Counted from the first letter of the stretch, positions 32,982 through 42,303 are shown. The stretch: DNA of 64,000 bases from Cohnella hashimotonis (GCF_030014955.1 NZ_JAGRPV010000001.1:7690001-7754000); one strand, 5' to 3'. The notes: generated from the letters alone by a model not told the origin. Numbers and translations are program-made.

Positions 32982-33716
32982 CTATCGCCTGCCGATCCGG
33001 TCAATCTGGCGCACGTCGGCGAGCAGCGGCTCGATGCGCTTCGCGGCGGTCTCCGAACGCGCGCGCAGGTCCTGCACCTTGGTCATCAGGTCGAGCTGGA
33101 TGAACTGGACCCGCTTCTTGGCGGCGCCGATGAACACCTGATCGGCCGGGATCGTCGGAGCCATGGCATTCAGTTTGTCCAGAATGACCTGCGCCTGCTG
33201 CCGCGTCTCCTGTTCCATCGCCCGGCCCTGCGCGGCGGCGTTGGAAAGACCCGAGAGCGCCAGCTCCGCCGCCTTTTGATAGGTGTCCAGAATATCGTCA
33301 TAGGCCGCGGCGGCCTTGGGATCGCGCGCAATCTCCAGGATGACCACCGGATTGCGGATGCCTGAGAGTGGATCGGCCGGGAATTGCGCGACTGCATCGA
33401 GCAGCTGTCCGGCATCTCTCAGATAGGCATCGACGTTCATGCGCACGTTTTCGATTTCTTGTTCGATGGGCTCCATCTTGCCCACTGCGTACAGGATCTG
33501 AGCGAGATATTGCGCGTGCACTTTGTGATAGTCGAAAAAATGATTGGCGTTCGGACTCTCGGCGATCAGATTGACCAGTTGCTTGAGCAGAAAGTTGCCG
33601 CCCTCGCGCGCCGCGAACAGCTTATATTCGTCATAGACGGCTTTCGCCGAACGCAGGAGCGACTTTTCCTCCAGCACCTTTTCCTCGTTGCGCTTGATCT
33701 TGAGTGCGTCTCCCAT
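32982..33716 (-). CDS. Hypothetical protein, partner of the Ig-like protein
   Basis: A 244-residue soluble, mostly helical protein with no signal peptide or membrane segment. It is rich in Ala, Glu, Lys and Gln with likely coiled-coil stretches (IEQEIENVRMNVDAYLRDAG; TKVQDLRARSETAAKRI). I do not recognise the family. It starts 12 nt after the stop of the large Ig-like gene and shares its terminator, so the two are almost certainly co-transcribed and probably act together. The helical build would suit a structural adaptor or chaperone, which is only a guess. Confidence 0.75.
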   Translation of the reverse strand: MGDALKIKRNEEKVLEEKSLLRSAKAVYDEYKLFAAREGGNFLLKQLVNLIAESPNANHFFDYHKVHAQYLAQILYAVGKMEPIEQEIENVRMNVDAYLRDAGQLLDAVAQFPADPLSGIRNPVVILEIARDPKAAAAYDDILDTYQKAAELALSGLSNAAAQGRAMEQETRQQAQVILDKLNAMAPTIPADQVFIGAAKKRVQFIQLDLMTKVQDLRARSETAAKRIEPLLADVRQIDRIGRR

Positions 33717-33728
33717 CGCGGGCCCGCC

Positions 33729-36428
33729 TTATCTGGAGCCCGCTGTCACGAGCGACGAGCTGCCCGTGCCGGCGTCTTCCTTGTCGTCCTGGACGACCGG
33801 GGCCGGATTGAGCAGGGCATAGATCTGCGCCGCCGCCTCATCCTTGTCGGTGAGGATCTGGACCGCAAGCCGCTTCATCTCGACCTCGGCTTCGAGCAGC
33901 GAGTTGCGCAGCTCCTTCTCGCGGACCGACTCGGTCTGCAGGTTGCGGGAGTAGCTGTCGAGCGCCTCGCCTTGACCGAGCAGCGCTTCGACGACGATGC
34001 CGTCCGTCCGCAGCACGTGGCGGCCCGCGGCCAGGATGATGCCCGGTACCGAGATCGAAGTTCCCGTCGAGTCGTCGAGGTAAACCGAAGTATAGTCCTT
34101 TTTAACGCGGAGGTAGTTCGACGACGGGATGACGTTGCCGTCCTCGTCCTTGAACGGCTGCTCCTCCACGAACCGATGGTGCTTATCCTGGTAGTCGAAA
34201 ATATTGGCAAGCTGATAAATGATGGCGTTGCGTACTTCCGTGCGTTTGTCCGGCACGATCACCTCTTCGAGCAGCGCGTCGAGCTGCGGCAGCGTGACTT
34301 CGCGGTACACCTTCTCCTCCTTGCCGTTGACCATGTCGATCGTGAAGTAGCCGATGCGCACGTCCACGAGATGGAGCAGCGTGATGAACTCCTGGTTCAT
34401 CTGGCGGAAAACGAAGTTGAGCGTGCGGCTGACGTTGATATTCTCGATCTCGCGGACGATCGTCGACTCCTCGCTCGTCGTGCTTTTATCCTCGTAAGTC
34501 GTGTTGATCTGAACGTCACGGCGTGCCGATGCCTTGGCCACGTGCTTCTGCGTGTTGTTGGAGACGTTCTTCGCGAACTGCTCCCGCGCCGCGTTGGATC
34601 CCCCGCTCATGCTGGCGCTCACCTTGGCGCTGCCCCAGCCCCAGCTGGCTCCCGCTTCGGCCGCTACCTTATATTCGTTGCTCTCTTCGTAGTTTTTCTG
34701 ATCCGCCTGCTCCTTCGCGATCGACTGCTCGAACTCCTCGGAGATGTCGTCCGTCACGGAGTCGAGAATCGTCGCCGCGCTCTTCATCGTCGTCTCGCTC
34801 TGGGCGTAGGAGCGAATGCTGATCTTGCTCTTCTCGCCCGGCAGCAGGGAAAACGTCTTGATCGTACGGCCCGCGCCGTAGTTGGCCAAGTAGGAAGACA
34901 GCCGGTACGATTCGACGAGGATGATGCGCTTGAGCCGCGAGTTGACCTCCGGCGTGATCGTGACGTTCACGGCGATCGTCGTCTCGACAAGGTTGCCCGC
35001 ATTGTCGTAGGCACGAGCGGTGATCGTATGCTTGCCGCCTTCGTTCAACGTGAGCGTGCCCTTCCAGGTCGACCAGTCTCCCGGCGACTTTTCCGCGGCG
35101 CGCACGCCGACCGGGCTCAGGTCCAGCGCCAGCTCGACGTAGGCGATCCCTCCGGCGTCCGCCGCCGAGCCCGTCACCTGGATGACGGCCCCTTGCGAAT
35201 ACGGACCCGACACCTGCGCGTTGTTGGCCGGCGTGGCGATGCTCACGGTCGGCGGCGAGGCGTCGACCAGCAGCGTGATGCTGTGCGTGCCCGTGTTGCC
35301 CGCCGCATCGAAGGCTTTGGCGACGATCGTATGGCTGCCGCCGGTGAGCGTAATTGTCTTCTTCCAGTTCGCGTAGCCGTTCGCGCTCTCGGCCAGCTGC
35401 GCGGCCGTGCCGTCGACGGACAGCTCGACGCGGGCGACGCCCCGGTTGTCCCCGGCCGTGCCTTCCACCGTGACGTTCACCGCGGCTCCGCCCTTGCTGC
35501 TAAGCAGCGCGCCGGCGGACGGCGTGACGATCTTCACGGTCGGCACGACCGTGTCCGGTTCGGCAGCCAGCTGGACCGTGACGTTGATCTTGCTCGACGT
35601 CGTGAGCAGCGAGGCCGAATGCTTCGCCTTGGCCGTGATCGCCACCGGCCCAGCCGTCTTCAGCACGGTCGTAAAGGACCATTCGCTGCCCGACAGCGTC
35701 GCCGCCTGGAACGCGCCGGTGCCGATCTGCACCTGCACGTACGAGATGACGCCGGCGCCGCTTATGACCGATGCCGTGCCGCGAATCACTACCTCTGCGC
35801 CCGTATACGGGCCGGTGACCGTCGCGTTCGCGGCCGGCGACGAGATGCTCACCGACAGCTCGACCGGATCCGTCTCAGGATACGGATCCGGATCCCCCGG
35901 CAGCGGCTCGCGCGGCAGCATCGAAGGCGCATATCCGTCAGTCTCCGCAGCGACGCCGCCTTCGGTCGATTTCAGCAGGCTCGCACGGGCGGACGGCGCC
36001 GCGTCCAACGCCGGCTCAGTCACTGGCGCAGCCTGCGTGAATACGTAAGAAAGAGCGCCGGTCATCGTCTTGGTGACGTTAAACTTGCGGCCCTCCGCCT
36101 CCTGACGCTCGATCTCCTCGGGCGTGAGATTGGCGAAGCGGGTCGTCATCCGCTCCCCCGAATTCTGCTTCGCGAGGAGCAGCTCGGCGGAAGAAAGCTC
36201 GGGCGCCGCGGCTGAAGCCAGGGTCGCCGTCCGAAGCCCTTCCCTCTGCAAGCCGTTATGCGCCGCCGTCGGCAGAAAGTAGCCGTCGTGCAGTTGCAGG
36301 TCGATGAAGTTGCGCCCGCTGTACGCCGTCGGTTCCGGAACGTTGTAGCTCAGCACCGGCGCGACCCCGTTCGGTTGAAGCTTGATCATCGGTTCCTGGC
36401 CGGCTTTCGAGGGATTTTCGTTTGCCAT
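33729..36428 (-). CDS. Large protein with three Ig-like domains and an unknown C-terminal domain
   Basis: An 899-residue protein. The N-terminal 150 residues are polar with no signal peptide or membrane segment. Three bacterial Ig-like domains follow at about residues 170-275, 280-370 and 372-470; the second and third share the pattern PTVxIxTPxxxA, VELxxD, W, HTIxAKAxDxAGN. The last 430 residues are an unrecognised domain with a Ser/Gly/Ala-rich segment (AAEAGASWGWGSAKVSASMS), then NVSRTLNFVFRQMNQEFITL and IGYFTIDMVNG. The ATG at 36428 is used, with GGAG 12 nt upstream. Surface-type Ig domains without an export signal suggest use inside a large assembly, in the mother cell/spore, or release by lysis; this is inference. 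It sits in an island between spoIIE and yabS. Confidence 0.8.
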   Translation of the reverse strand: MANENPSKAGQEPMIKLQPNGVAPVLSYNVPEPTAYSGRNFIDLQLHDGYFLPTAAHNGLQREGLRTATLASAAAPELSSAELLLAKQNSGERMTTRFANLTPEEIERQEAEGRKFNVTKTMTGALSYVFTQAAPVTEPALDAAPSARASLLKSTEGGVAAETDGYAPSMLPREPLPGDPDPYPETDPVELSVSISSPAANATVTGPYTGAEVVIRGTASVISGAGVISYVQVQIGTGAFQAATLSGSEWSFTTVLKTAGPVAITAKAKHSASLLTTSSKINVTVQLAAEPDTVVPTVKIVTPSAGALLSSKGGAAVNVTVEGTAGDNRGVARVELSVDGTAAQLAESANGYANWKKTITLTGGSHTIVAKAFDAAGNTGTHSITLLVDASPPTVSIATPANNAQVSGPYSQGAVIQVTGSAADAGGIAYVELALDLSPVGVRAAEKSPGDWSTWKGTLTLNEGGKHTITARAYDNAGNLVETTIAVNVTITPEVNSRLKRIILVESYRLSSYLANYGAGRTIKTFSLLPGEKSKISIRSYAQSETTMKSAATILDSVTDDISEEFEQSIAKEQADQKNYEESNEYKVAAEAGASWGWGSAKVSASMSGGSNAAREQFAKNVSNNTQKHVAKASARRDVQINTTYEDKSTTSEESTIVREIENINVSRTLNFVFRQMNQEFITLLHLVDVRIGYFTIDMVNGKEEKVYREVTLPQLDALLEEVIVPDKRTEVRNAIIYQLANIFDYQDKHHRFVEEQPFKDEDGNVIPSSNYLRVKKDYTSVYLDDSTGTSISVPGIILAAGRHVLRTDGIVVEALLGQGEALDSYSRNLQTESVREKELRNSLLEAEVEMKRLAVQILTDKDEAAAQIYALLNPAPVVQDDKEDAGTGSSSLVTAGSR

Positions 36429-36691
36429 TCCATTATTCATCTCCGTTTCGCTAATTAAGGTAAAACGGCCGGGGTACCGTCCGTATTCCATCCTAATTTT
36501 GCCAATACGTTCCGTAACAAGCTAGTGTCGCCAGTCATGTGACCGTCATGAGACAAGAGTCTCGTCCGCGTCCCGGAAGTCCCCTCGGGACCTGTCGAAG
36601 GGAAGCCGCGTTTGTCGGGAAAACGGAAAACCCCCGCGTTCCGGCCAACGATCGCTCGTCGTACCGATTCGCAAGGGTCTTGTCTCCTAAA
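36429..36691. other. Gap between the SDR gene and the Ig-like gene
   Basis: About 260 nt without a convincing gene. It should hold the promoter of the Ig-like operon on the minus strand, but no clear sigma-A, sigma-E or sigma-K pair was found. No strong terminator for the SDR gene was seen either. Confidence 0.4.
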
Positions 36692-37567
36692 TTAAAAGCC
36701 CTGTTCCGCCGCATAGTTGCCCCAATGCGGGCGGCGTCCGTCCACATCGACGATGCCATATTCGTCGGACAAGCCCCAGGACGTGAAGATGCCGCCGGTC
36801 TTGGCGAAGAGCTCCGGGTCGGCGGCGAGCGCTGCAATGCCTTTCGCCGCGTAATAAGGCGTCTCGGACTGCAGGAAATGCGGATCTTGCGCCGCGCCGT
36901 CGCGCCAGTTGGCCTCCGTGACGCCGAAGTGATCGAGCATTTCCTCCGAACGAAGGAAGCCGGGCGTGACCGCAAGCGCCGTGACGCCATGCGGCTTGAG
37001 ATCGACGGCCATCCCTTGCGCCAGATGGATGGCCGAGATCTTGGTCAAACTGTAATAAAGGCTGCCGCGGTACCTGTAGTCCCAGCCGTCGGTAATCTCC
37101 ATCATGAGTCCCCGCTTCCCGGCGACCAGCAGCGGGGCGGCGTACCGCGCGGTGATCAGATGCGACCAGACCGCTCTTTTTTGCATGGCCAGTCCCTTCT
37201 CCAGATCGTGCTCCCAAAAAGGAACGCCCCACTGCGTGAGCGATTCCCCGCCCCAGATGTCGTTGATCGCGATGTCGAGCCTGCCGCTCTGCTCGTCCGC
37301 AATCCGCTCGAAGAGCGCGCGAACCTGCGCCTCATCCGTATGATCGGTCCGAACCGCGATGCCGCGTCCGCCGGCACGACCGACCATTTCCGCCGTCTCG
37401 TCGACGGTCTCCTTCCGCCCGATGTCGGACAAGCTGCCGCGCACGCTCCGGCCCGTGCAATATACTGTCGCTCCCTCGGCGCCAAGCGTCACGGCGATGG
37501 CTCTCCCCAATCCCCGCGTCGCCCCCGCAACGACCGCTATCTGTCCTTCCAGCCTTTTCTCGCTCAT
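36692..37567 (-). CDS. Short-chain dehydrogenase/reductase
   Basis: A 291-residue SDR oxidoreductase. The NAD(P)-binding loop is VVAGATRGLGRAIAV, followed by INDIWGG and the active-site region; the catalytic tyrosine-lysine pair is YYSLTKISA. VTPGFLRSEEML is the usual substrate-loop region. The order and length fit a classical-type SDR with a longer C-terminus (HFLQSETPYYAAKGIAALA). GGAGG lies 8 nt before the ATG at 37567. It is transcribed divergently from the WYL regulator, which probably controls it. Substrate unknown. Confidence 0.92.
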   Translation of the reverse strand: MSEKRLEGQIAVVAGATRGLGRAIAVTLGAEGATVYCTGRSVRGSLSDIGRKETVDETAEMVGRAGGRGIAVRTDHTDEAQVRALFERIADEQSGRLDIAINDIWGGESLTQWGVPFWEHDLEKGLAMQKRAVWSHLITARYAAPLLVAGKRGLMMEITDGWDYRYRGSLYYSLTKISAIHLAQGMAVDLKPHGVTALAVTPGFLRSEEMLDHFGVTEANWRDGAAQDPHFLQSETPYYAAKGIAALAADPELFAKTGGIFTSWGLSDEYGIVDVDGRRPHWGNYAAEQGF

Positions 37568-37627
37568 CCGGATCAACCTCCTATTTGCTCGCGTTCGTTC
37601 ACATTGTAGCGGGGAATTCAAGACATC

Positions 37628-37659
37628 CTTTGTCATATATAACTGTTAAAATGACAAAG
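37628..37659. promoter_or_regulatory. Inverted repeat between divergent SDR and WYL genes (candidate operator)
   Basis: CTTTGTCAT (37628-37636) and ATGACAAAG (37651-37659) are perfect 9-bp inverted arms with a 14-bp AT-rich centre. The centre contains a TATATA-like -10 candidate for the plus strand. The site lies in the 120-nt divergent gap, where the regulator would be expected to bind. Confidence 0.55.
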
Positions 37660-37686
37660 AACCCTCACGCGAAGGAGAAGATGAGG

Positions 37687-38859
37687 ATGAGAGCCGACAG
37701 GCTGCTTTATATTTTGCAATGCCTTCAGACGCAGCGGCTTGTGAGCGCGCGCGAGCTGGCGGCGAAGCTGGAGATATCCGAGCGTACCGTCCATCGGGAT
37801 ATGGAGGCGCTCGCCCAGGCGGGATTTCCCGTTTATGCGGAGCGAGGGCCGCGCGGAGGCTGGATGCTGCCGGAAGGCTATCGGACGCGGCTGACGGGCC
37901 TGACTTCAGACGAGATCGCAGGACTGGCGGTGCTTCAATCGTCAAGCGCGGTGAGCGACCTGAACCTGTCCGTGCCGACGGATAATGCGATCGCGAAACT
38001 GGCCGCGGCTTTGGCCGGGCCGGCACGCGACGAAGCGGCCTATGTACGCAAGCATCTGCACGTGGACGGCGCGGGCTGGCATGACGCCAGAGAACCCGCG
38101 CCTTATCTGGGACTCGTGCAGCAGGCGGTATGGGAGAGACGCAAAATGCGCATTCGTTATCCGTCCGGGGAACAGGCGGACGGCGCCGTAAGCGTGGTGA
38201 TGCCGTGGGGGCTTGTCGCCAAGCGGCATACCTGGTACTTCGCGGCGGTCAAAGATCATCGTGAGCCGGAGGAGAGACCGGCTGCGGGGAGCGATGCTGC
38301 TGGGGACGATGCTGTTAGAGCCGATGCCGCTAAAAGAGCGTTCGCGGCAACGGAAGGTTCCGAGGCCGATTCGACGGGAAAGAACGCAGCGAACGACGTC
38401 ATGAACCGCGACTCTGACGGTCGCGCATCGCCGGAGATAGCCGAACCCCGCACCTACCGCGTCTCCAGGCTCGCTGCAGTCGAGCTGCTGGAGGAGCGGT
38501 TCGAGGTGCCGGACGGCTTCGATCTGGCGCTGTGGTGGGAGCGGTCGATGGCGCAGTTCCGCCGCGAGCTGCCTGTCTATCCGGTGCGTCTACTCGTGCG
38601 CGAGGAGGCCTGGGCCCGATTCTCGCGGGAAATCTATGTGCGCGTCAAAACTTGCGCCGATGCCGCGGACGGGTGGAAAACGGCCGATGCCGATTTTCAC
38701 ACGCTCGACTCCGCCCTCGGCATTCTCCTCGGGTACGGCGCTTCGATCCGGGTACTGTCGCCCCGGGCGCTCGCCCGCTCGGTTTTCTCCGAAGCAAAAG
38801 CCCTCCTGGCGCTGTACGAGGGGCCGGATTCGGCTCCCCAGGACCAGGGCCATATATAA
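37687..38859 (+). CDS. WYL-domain transcriptional regulator (YafY-type)
   Basis: A 390-residue DNA-binding regulator. The N-terminal winged helix is RADRLLYILQCLQTQRLVSA plus LEISERTVHRDMEALAQAGFPV with the wing GPRGGWML. The WYL domain begins near residue 140 (RKMRIRYPSG, MPWGLVAKRHTWYFAAV). It is interrupted by a low-complexity Ala/Asp/Arg-rich insertion of about 60 residues (about 200-258) before the strand TYRVSRLAAVELLEERFEVP. A WCX-type C-terminal domain completes it. The ATG at 37687 has AAGGAG 9 nt upstream. It probably controls the divergent SDR gene in response to an unknown ligand. Confidence 0.9.
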   Translation: MRADRLLYILQCLQTQRLVSARELAAKLEISERTVHRDMEALAQAGFPVYAERGPRGGWMLPEGYRTRLTGLTSDEIAGLAVLQSSSAVSDLNLSVPTDNAIAKLAAALAGPARDEAAYVRKHLHVDGAGWHDAREPAPYLGLVQQAVWERRKMRIRYPSGEQADGAVSVVMPWGLVAKRHTWYFAAVKDHREPEERPAAGSDAAGDDAVRADAAKRAFAATEGSEADSTGKNAANDVMNRDSDGRASPEIAEPRTYRVSRLAAVELLEERFEVPDGFDLALWWERSMAQFRRELPVYPVRLLVREEAWARFSREIYVRVKTCADAADGWKTADADFHTLDSALGILLGYGASIRVLSPRALARSVFSEAKALLALYEGPDSAPQDQGHI

Positions 38860-39062
38860 GTCATCTGACGCGGCGCGAGGCCGCTGCTGTTCATCATCAC
38901 CGATTGCTTGTTATCGTAGAGCCAGAAAACTTGACTCACCTCCGTGCGCGATCGCCGGCATGGCATGCGCTGATTCGTATATCTATAGGAACCCCTGTCG
39001 GGGAACAAGGTAAACGCTTAGGCGGGCGATGAGCGTCGTGCTGCCCGCGAATGATTGCGACG
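38860..39062. other. Convergent gap between the WYL gene and the gene behind spoIIE
   Basis: About 200 nt between convergent stops. A short GC stem (CCCC-TGTC-GGGG near 38993-39004) lacks a T-run, so no terminator is called. Nothing else was recognised. Confidence 0.4.
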
Positions 39063-39656
39063 TCAGCATGTCGGATTGAGTGCCGCCTCATCGATTCCTG
39101 CCTCTGGCGGTCCGGTCGTGCTCACTTCCGCTTGCTGCCGATCCACGTCCCGGCGCCGGCGGTTCGGGAGCAGTCGTCCCTGCACGGACGCCCCTGCCCG
39201 CAATCGCGCGAGCTGGCGGATATCGGACATTTTGCGATTGCGGAGCTCCTTCATGCGGTGAGCGTCCATCGGATAGGAGAGATCTCGACGCGCCTTCCTG
39301 GGCGCTATTTTCGCCTGAATGCCATCCTTGACGTCCTCCGCTTCGGCCCCCCGGTTCGCCGTCCCCTCAGTCGCCGCCCGGATCGGCAGGACCAGACGCA
39401 GGTCGGCCCTTGGCTGCCGGTCTGCCAGACTGCGCTTGGGCTGCATCGGCAGCGCCTGCCCTGCGATCGAGGACGAAAGCCCTGGCGACGGGCGCACCGC
39501 TGCGGCCTCCAGCCGCCGTACGGCCAGGTAGACTTGCTCCGCGATCGCTTCGATCCGCTCGTCGGTCAGCGTGCGGGTATCTCTGCCGAGCATCGTCCGG
39601 TCTCCGAGCCTCACCTTATTACCCCCGCCAAGCTTGCTCTGAATCCGCAGCACCAT
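39063..39656 (-). CDS. Hypothetical basic protein downstream of spoIIE
   Basis: A 197-residue protein that I do not recognise. The first 60 residues (MVLRIQSKLGGGNKVRLGDR; LTDERIEAIAEQVYLAVRRLE) look like a normal, partly helical domain. The rest is rich in Arg, Ala and Pro, and looks disordered. The ATG at 39656 is well supported by GAGGGAG 8 nt upstream, 40 nt after the spoIIE stop, so it would be co-transcribed with spoIIE. An equally long frame exists on the opposite strand, so coding is probable but not certain, and the 3' half is the weaker part. Confidence 0.5.
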   Translation of the reverse strand: MVLRIQSKLGGGNKVRLGDRTMLGRDTRTLTDERIEAIAEQVYLAVRRLEAAAVRPSPGLSSSIAGQALPMQPKRSLADRQPRADLRLVLPIRAATEGTANRGAEAEDVKDGIQAKIAPRKARRDLSYPMDAHRMKELRNRKMSDIRQLARLRAGASVQGRLLPNRRRRDVDRQQAEVSTTGPPEAGIDEAALNPTC

Positions 39657-39696
39657 TCGAATCGCTCCCTCTTTTAATTTTGAAAATAACATCGCC

Positions 39697-42303
39697 TTAG
39701 CTCACCGTCCTTGGCCGCTCGACCCTGGATGCGCCCGTCCACCTGAAGGACGCCCACTCGGGCTGATGCTTGCTGATGCGGGTGACGACGACCGTCATAT
39801 CGTCCTTGACGCCGCCGCCCGGATGCTGCCGGAGGGCGATGTCGAGCAGCTCGTCAGCGAGCTCCTGCGGATCCTCGGTCTCGATCTCCTGCAGCACCCG
39901 CTTCATCCATAGCTCCTTGTTCATCGCATGCACGGCGTGCCCCGGCGAATCGAGGATGCCGTCCGTCATCATGACCAGCGTATCGCCCGGCTGCAGCTGG
40001 ACCCGCAGTACGTCGATCTCGATCTCCTGCAGAATTCCGATCGGCAAATTGCCCGCGGCGAGGGGAATGACCTCACGGCCGCGCTTGATAAAGCTTGGCG
40101 TAGAGCCGATCTTGAGCATCGTCGCGCCGGCGCTGTACAGATCGATGAGCGCCAGGTCCACGGTCGCGAACGACTCCTCGGGCGAGCGCAGCATAAGCAC
40201 CGAGTTGACGGACTTGATCGCAAGCCGCTCGTCGATCCCCGACTGGAGCAGCTGCTCGAGCATCGACAGCGCCGCGCTGCTCTCCATGCGGGCCCGCGCG
40301 CCGTTGCCCATGCCGTCGCTGAGCGCGACGGCATACTTGCCGCTGCCGAGCTCGATCGCGCTGAAGCTGTCGCCCGAGAGCACATCGCCGTCCTTGGCCG
40401 CGCCTGCCATGGCGGTCTCCACCTCGAATGCCTTGGCCGAGGCGAAGGACACCGTCGTGAGCCGGTCCGGGCGGTCGGAGGTGCGCTCGGTACGGACGGA
40501 CACGGTCTCTCCGAGAATGTCCGACAGGAGCGGCGCGATCACCTTCCGGCTCTCGTCGAAGCCGGGCTTGAACGCATGGACGATCTCGATCTCGATCTGC
40601 CCCTCCTCGAGGCTCACGATATCGATGTGCTGAATGGCGAGGCCCAGCTTGTCGAGTTCCTCGCGGATCTGCTCCTCCTGGTGGCTCTGCTCCCGCGCCT
40701 CTCGCCGGATTTCCCTCACCAGGTCGTCCATCACCTGGGAGACGCCCGACAGCTGCTCGGCGACGAGCATTCTGCTGTCCTGCAGCTGCGTCCGCCAATG
40801 CAGATCGTGACGGTACAGCTCATATTGGCGCTTGAGCACGTCGAGGACTTGCGGAACTCTGACGCACTGCTTGTGCAGCGGCTTAGGAATGTCGGCCGGC
40901 GAGAGATTCGGTCGTTCCTCTACGGCGGACATCAGATCGGTCATCAGCTTGTAGGTCTGGAAAAACTGCTCGTCCCAGCATGCGCCGCGCTTGTGGCAGG
41001 TCGCGCAGTTGTGCTCGTGGACGGCGTTGATGAAGTGTTCGAAGTCCTGGTTCTGCCTGGCCGTCTCTCCCGCCTGCGTCATCTGCGTGAAGCTGCGGGA
41101 CAGCTGGCGGAACACCTCGGAGAAGCGCTCGACCCGCGCAGCCGTCAGATCGCGAACTTTTTGCGCGTATTCTTGCTGGTTGCGTGCATAATTGGAGGTG
41201 CCCGGCACATATTGTGCTATAGAGTCCGTCCAATACTTGGGCGTGAAGGCGATCAGGACGGAAGCGGCGAGCGAAGCCCAGATCGACGCCATTGTCTCGG
41301 CCGAGCTGCCCGTGTACAGCGCGAGCACTGTCGTGCCGAGCAGGAGGCCGAACACGGCGGCCGCCTTGCCGCCTTCGCGAAGCAGGCCTGCCAGCAAGCC
41401 GCCGAAGGCGAGCAGGCTGATCTGCGGCACGGATCCGAGATCCGACAGGCTGAGGATGATCCCCGCGACGACGCCTGCGGACGTCCCTAGCGCCGGTCCC
41501 GCCGAGAGCGCGAACAGCAGGACGATATATCGCGTGAACACGGCGACCAAGGCGACGCCGTAGATCGTCCAGCCCGTAAGCCCCGTCATGACTGAGGCGA
41601 GCAGGATCATGAGGCCGATCCACTCTTCATGCCGCAGCCTGGCTGCCTTCGAAGTCTTGGCCAGCAGCGGCATCGCATGCACGAAGAGCAGCGTGAGCAC
41701 CAGGGACAGTCCGGCCTCGACGCCGGTCAGAAGATAAGGCAGCCAGCCTCCGTCGTCCTGCATGACGGTGCCGAACAGTCCGACCAGCAGACAGGATGCG
41801 AGAACGACGATCGGCGCGTGGGACAGGTCGGCGCGTTCATACGCCTCCAAGCCGCGATACAATAGATAGATGACGCCGATCTGCGCAGCGATCGCAGCCG
41901 GCTCCGGGACCTGCGCCCAGAAGCTCCCCGCGATCAGCCCAATCGCCGCCCACCAGGCATGCTCCCTGCGCATATAAAGCGTGACGCCGTAGTAAGCCGC
42001 CGCAAAAGGCGCAATCCCTTCCAGCATGGAGGCGCGGCCGAGCAGGAATCCGAGAAGCGCGACCGCCAGCAGCCACAAACCCTTTTTCCTTTCCAGCGAC
42101 GTCCCCCATATACTTCGCTCCTTCACGGCGCCCGAGTGGCCGACCGCGGCCAAAGCGCCTCCTCCCGTCATTGCCGGCCCGTCCTTTCTGCCGAACCACT
42201 GCTTTCCTTTGCTTTTCCCACTTGCTTTGCGCTTGTTCGATGCTGCCGCGCCCGCGTCTTGCCCGGACCGGGGAACGAACGGAATGACGGATGGCTTGTC
42301 CAT
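39697..42303 (-). CDS. spoIIE: Stage II sporulation protein E, membrane PP2C-type phosphatase
   Basis: An 868-residue protein that dephosphorylates the anti-anti-sigma factor SpoIIAA to activate sigma-F in the forespore, and that also acts at the polar septum with FtsZ. A basic N-terminal tail (about 60 residues) precedes ten or so membrane helices (about residues 75-320). A central regulatory region follows with a CATCHKRGACW cysteine cluster. The C-terminal PP2C domain has SDGMGNGARA and MTDGILDSPG as metal-binding aspartates. The ATG at 42303 has AGGTG 6 nt upstream; a GTG three codons earlier is an alternative. The promoter has the spoIIE-type wide spacer. Confidence 0.97.
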   Translation of the reverse strand: MDKPSVIPFVPRSGQDAGAAASNKRKASGKSKGKQWFGRKDGPAMTGGGALAAVGHSGAVKERSIWGTSLERKKGLWLLAVALLGFLLGRASMLEGIAPFAAAYYGVTLYMRREHAWWAAIGLIAGSFWAQVPEPAAIAAQIGVIYLLYRGLEAYERADLSHAPIVVLASCLLVGLFGTVMQDDGGWLPYLLTGVEAGLSLVLTLLFVHAMPLLAKTSKAARLRHEEWIGLMILLASVMTGLTGWTIYGVALVAVFTRYIVLLFALSAGPALGTSAGVVAGIILSLSDLGSVPQISLLAFGGLLAGLLREGGKAAAVFGLLLGTTVLALYTGSSAETMASIWASLAASVLIAFTPKYWTDSIAQYVPGTSNYARNQQEYAQKVRDLTAARVERFSEVFRQLSRSFTQMTQAGETARQNQDFEHFINAVHEHNCATCHKRGACWDEQFFQTYKLMTDLMSAVEERPNLSPADIPKPLHKQCVRVPQVLDVLKRQYELYRHDLHWRTQLQDSRMLVAEQLSGVSQVMDDLVREIRREAREQSHQEEQIREELDKLGLAIQHIDIVSLEEGQIEIEIVHAFKPGFDESRKVIAPLLSDILGETVSVRTERTSDRPDRLTTVSFASAKAFEVETAMAGAAKDGDVLSGDSFSAIELGSGKYAVALSDGMGNGARARMESSAALSMLEQLLQSGIDERLAIKSVNSVLMLRSPEESFATVDLALIDLYSAGATMLKIGSTPSFIKRGREVIPLAAGNLPIGILQEIEIDVLRVQLQPGDTLVMMTDGILDSPGHAVHAMNKELWMKRVLQEIETEDPQELADELLDIALRQHPGGGVKDDMTVVVTRISKHQPEWASFRWTGASRVERPRTVS

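Noticed and set aside
33384..36215. A 943-codon plus-strand frame opposite the Ig-like gene
   Set aside because: The translation is Arg/His/Leu-rich without any domain pattern, while the minus-strand frame has clear Ig-like repeats, a ribosome-binding site and an operon partner.
39051..39677. A 208-codon plus-strand frame opposite the gene behind spoIIE
   Set aside because: It has no ribosome-binding site and sits convergent with nothing that would transcribe it; the minus-strand frame has a good start behind spoIIE.
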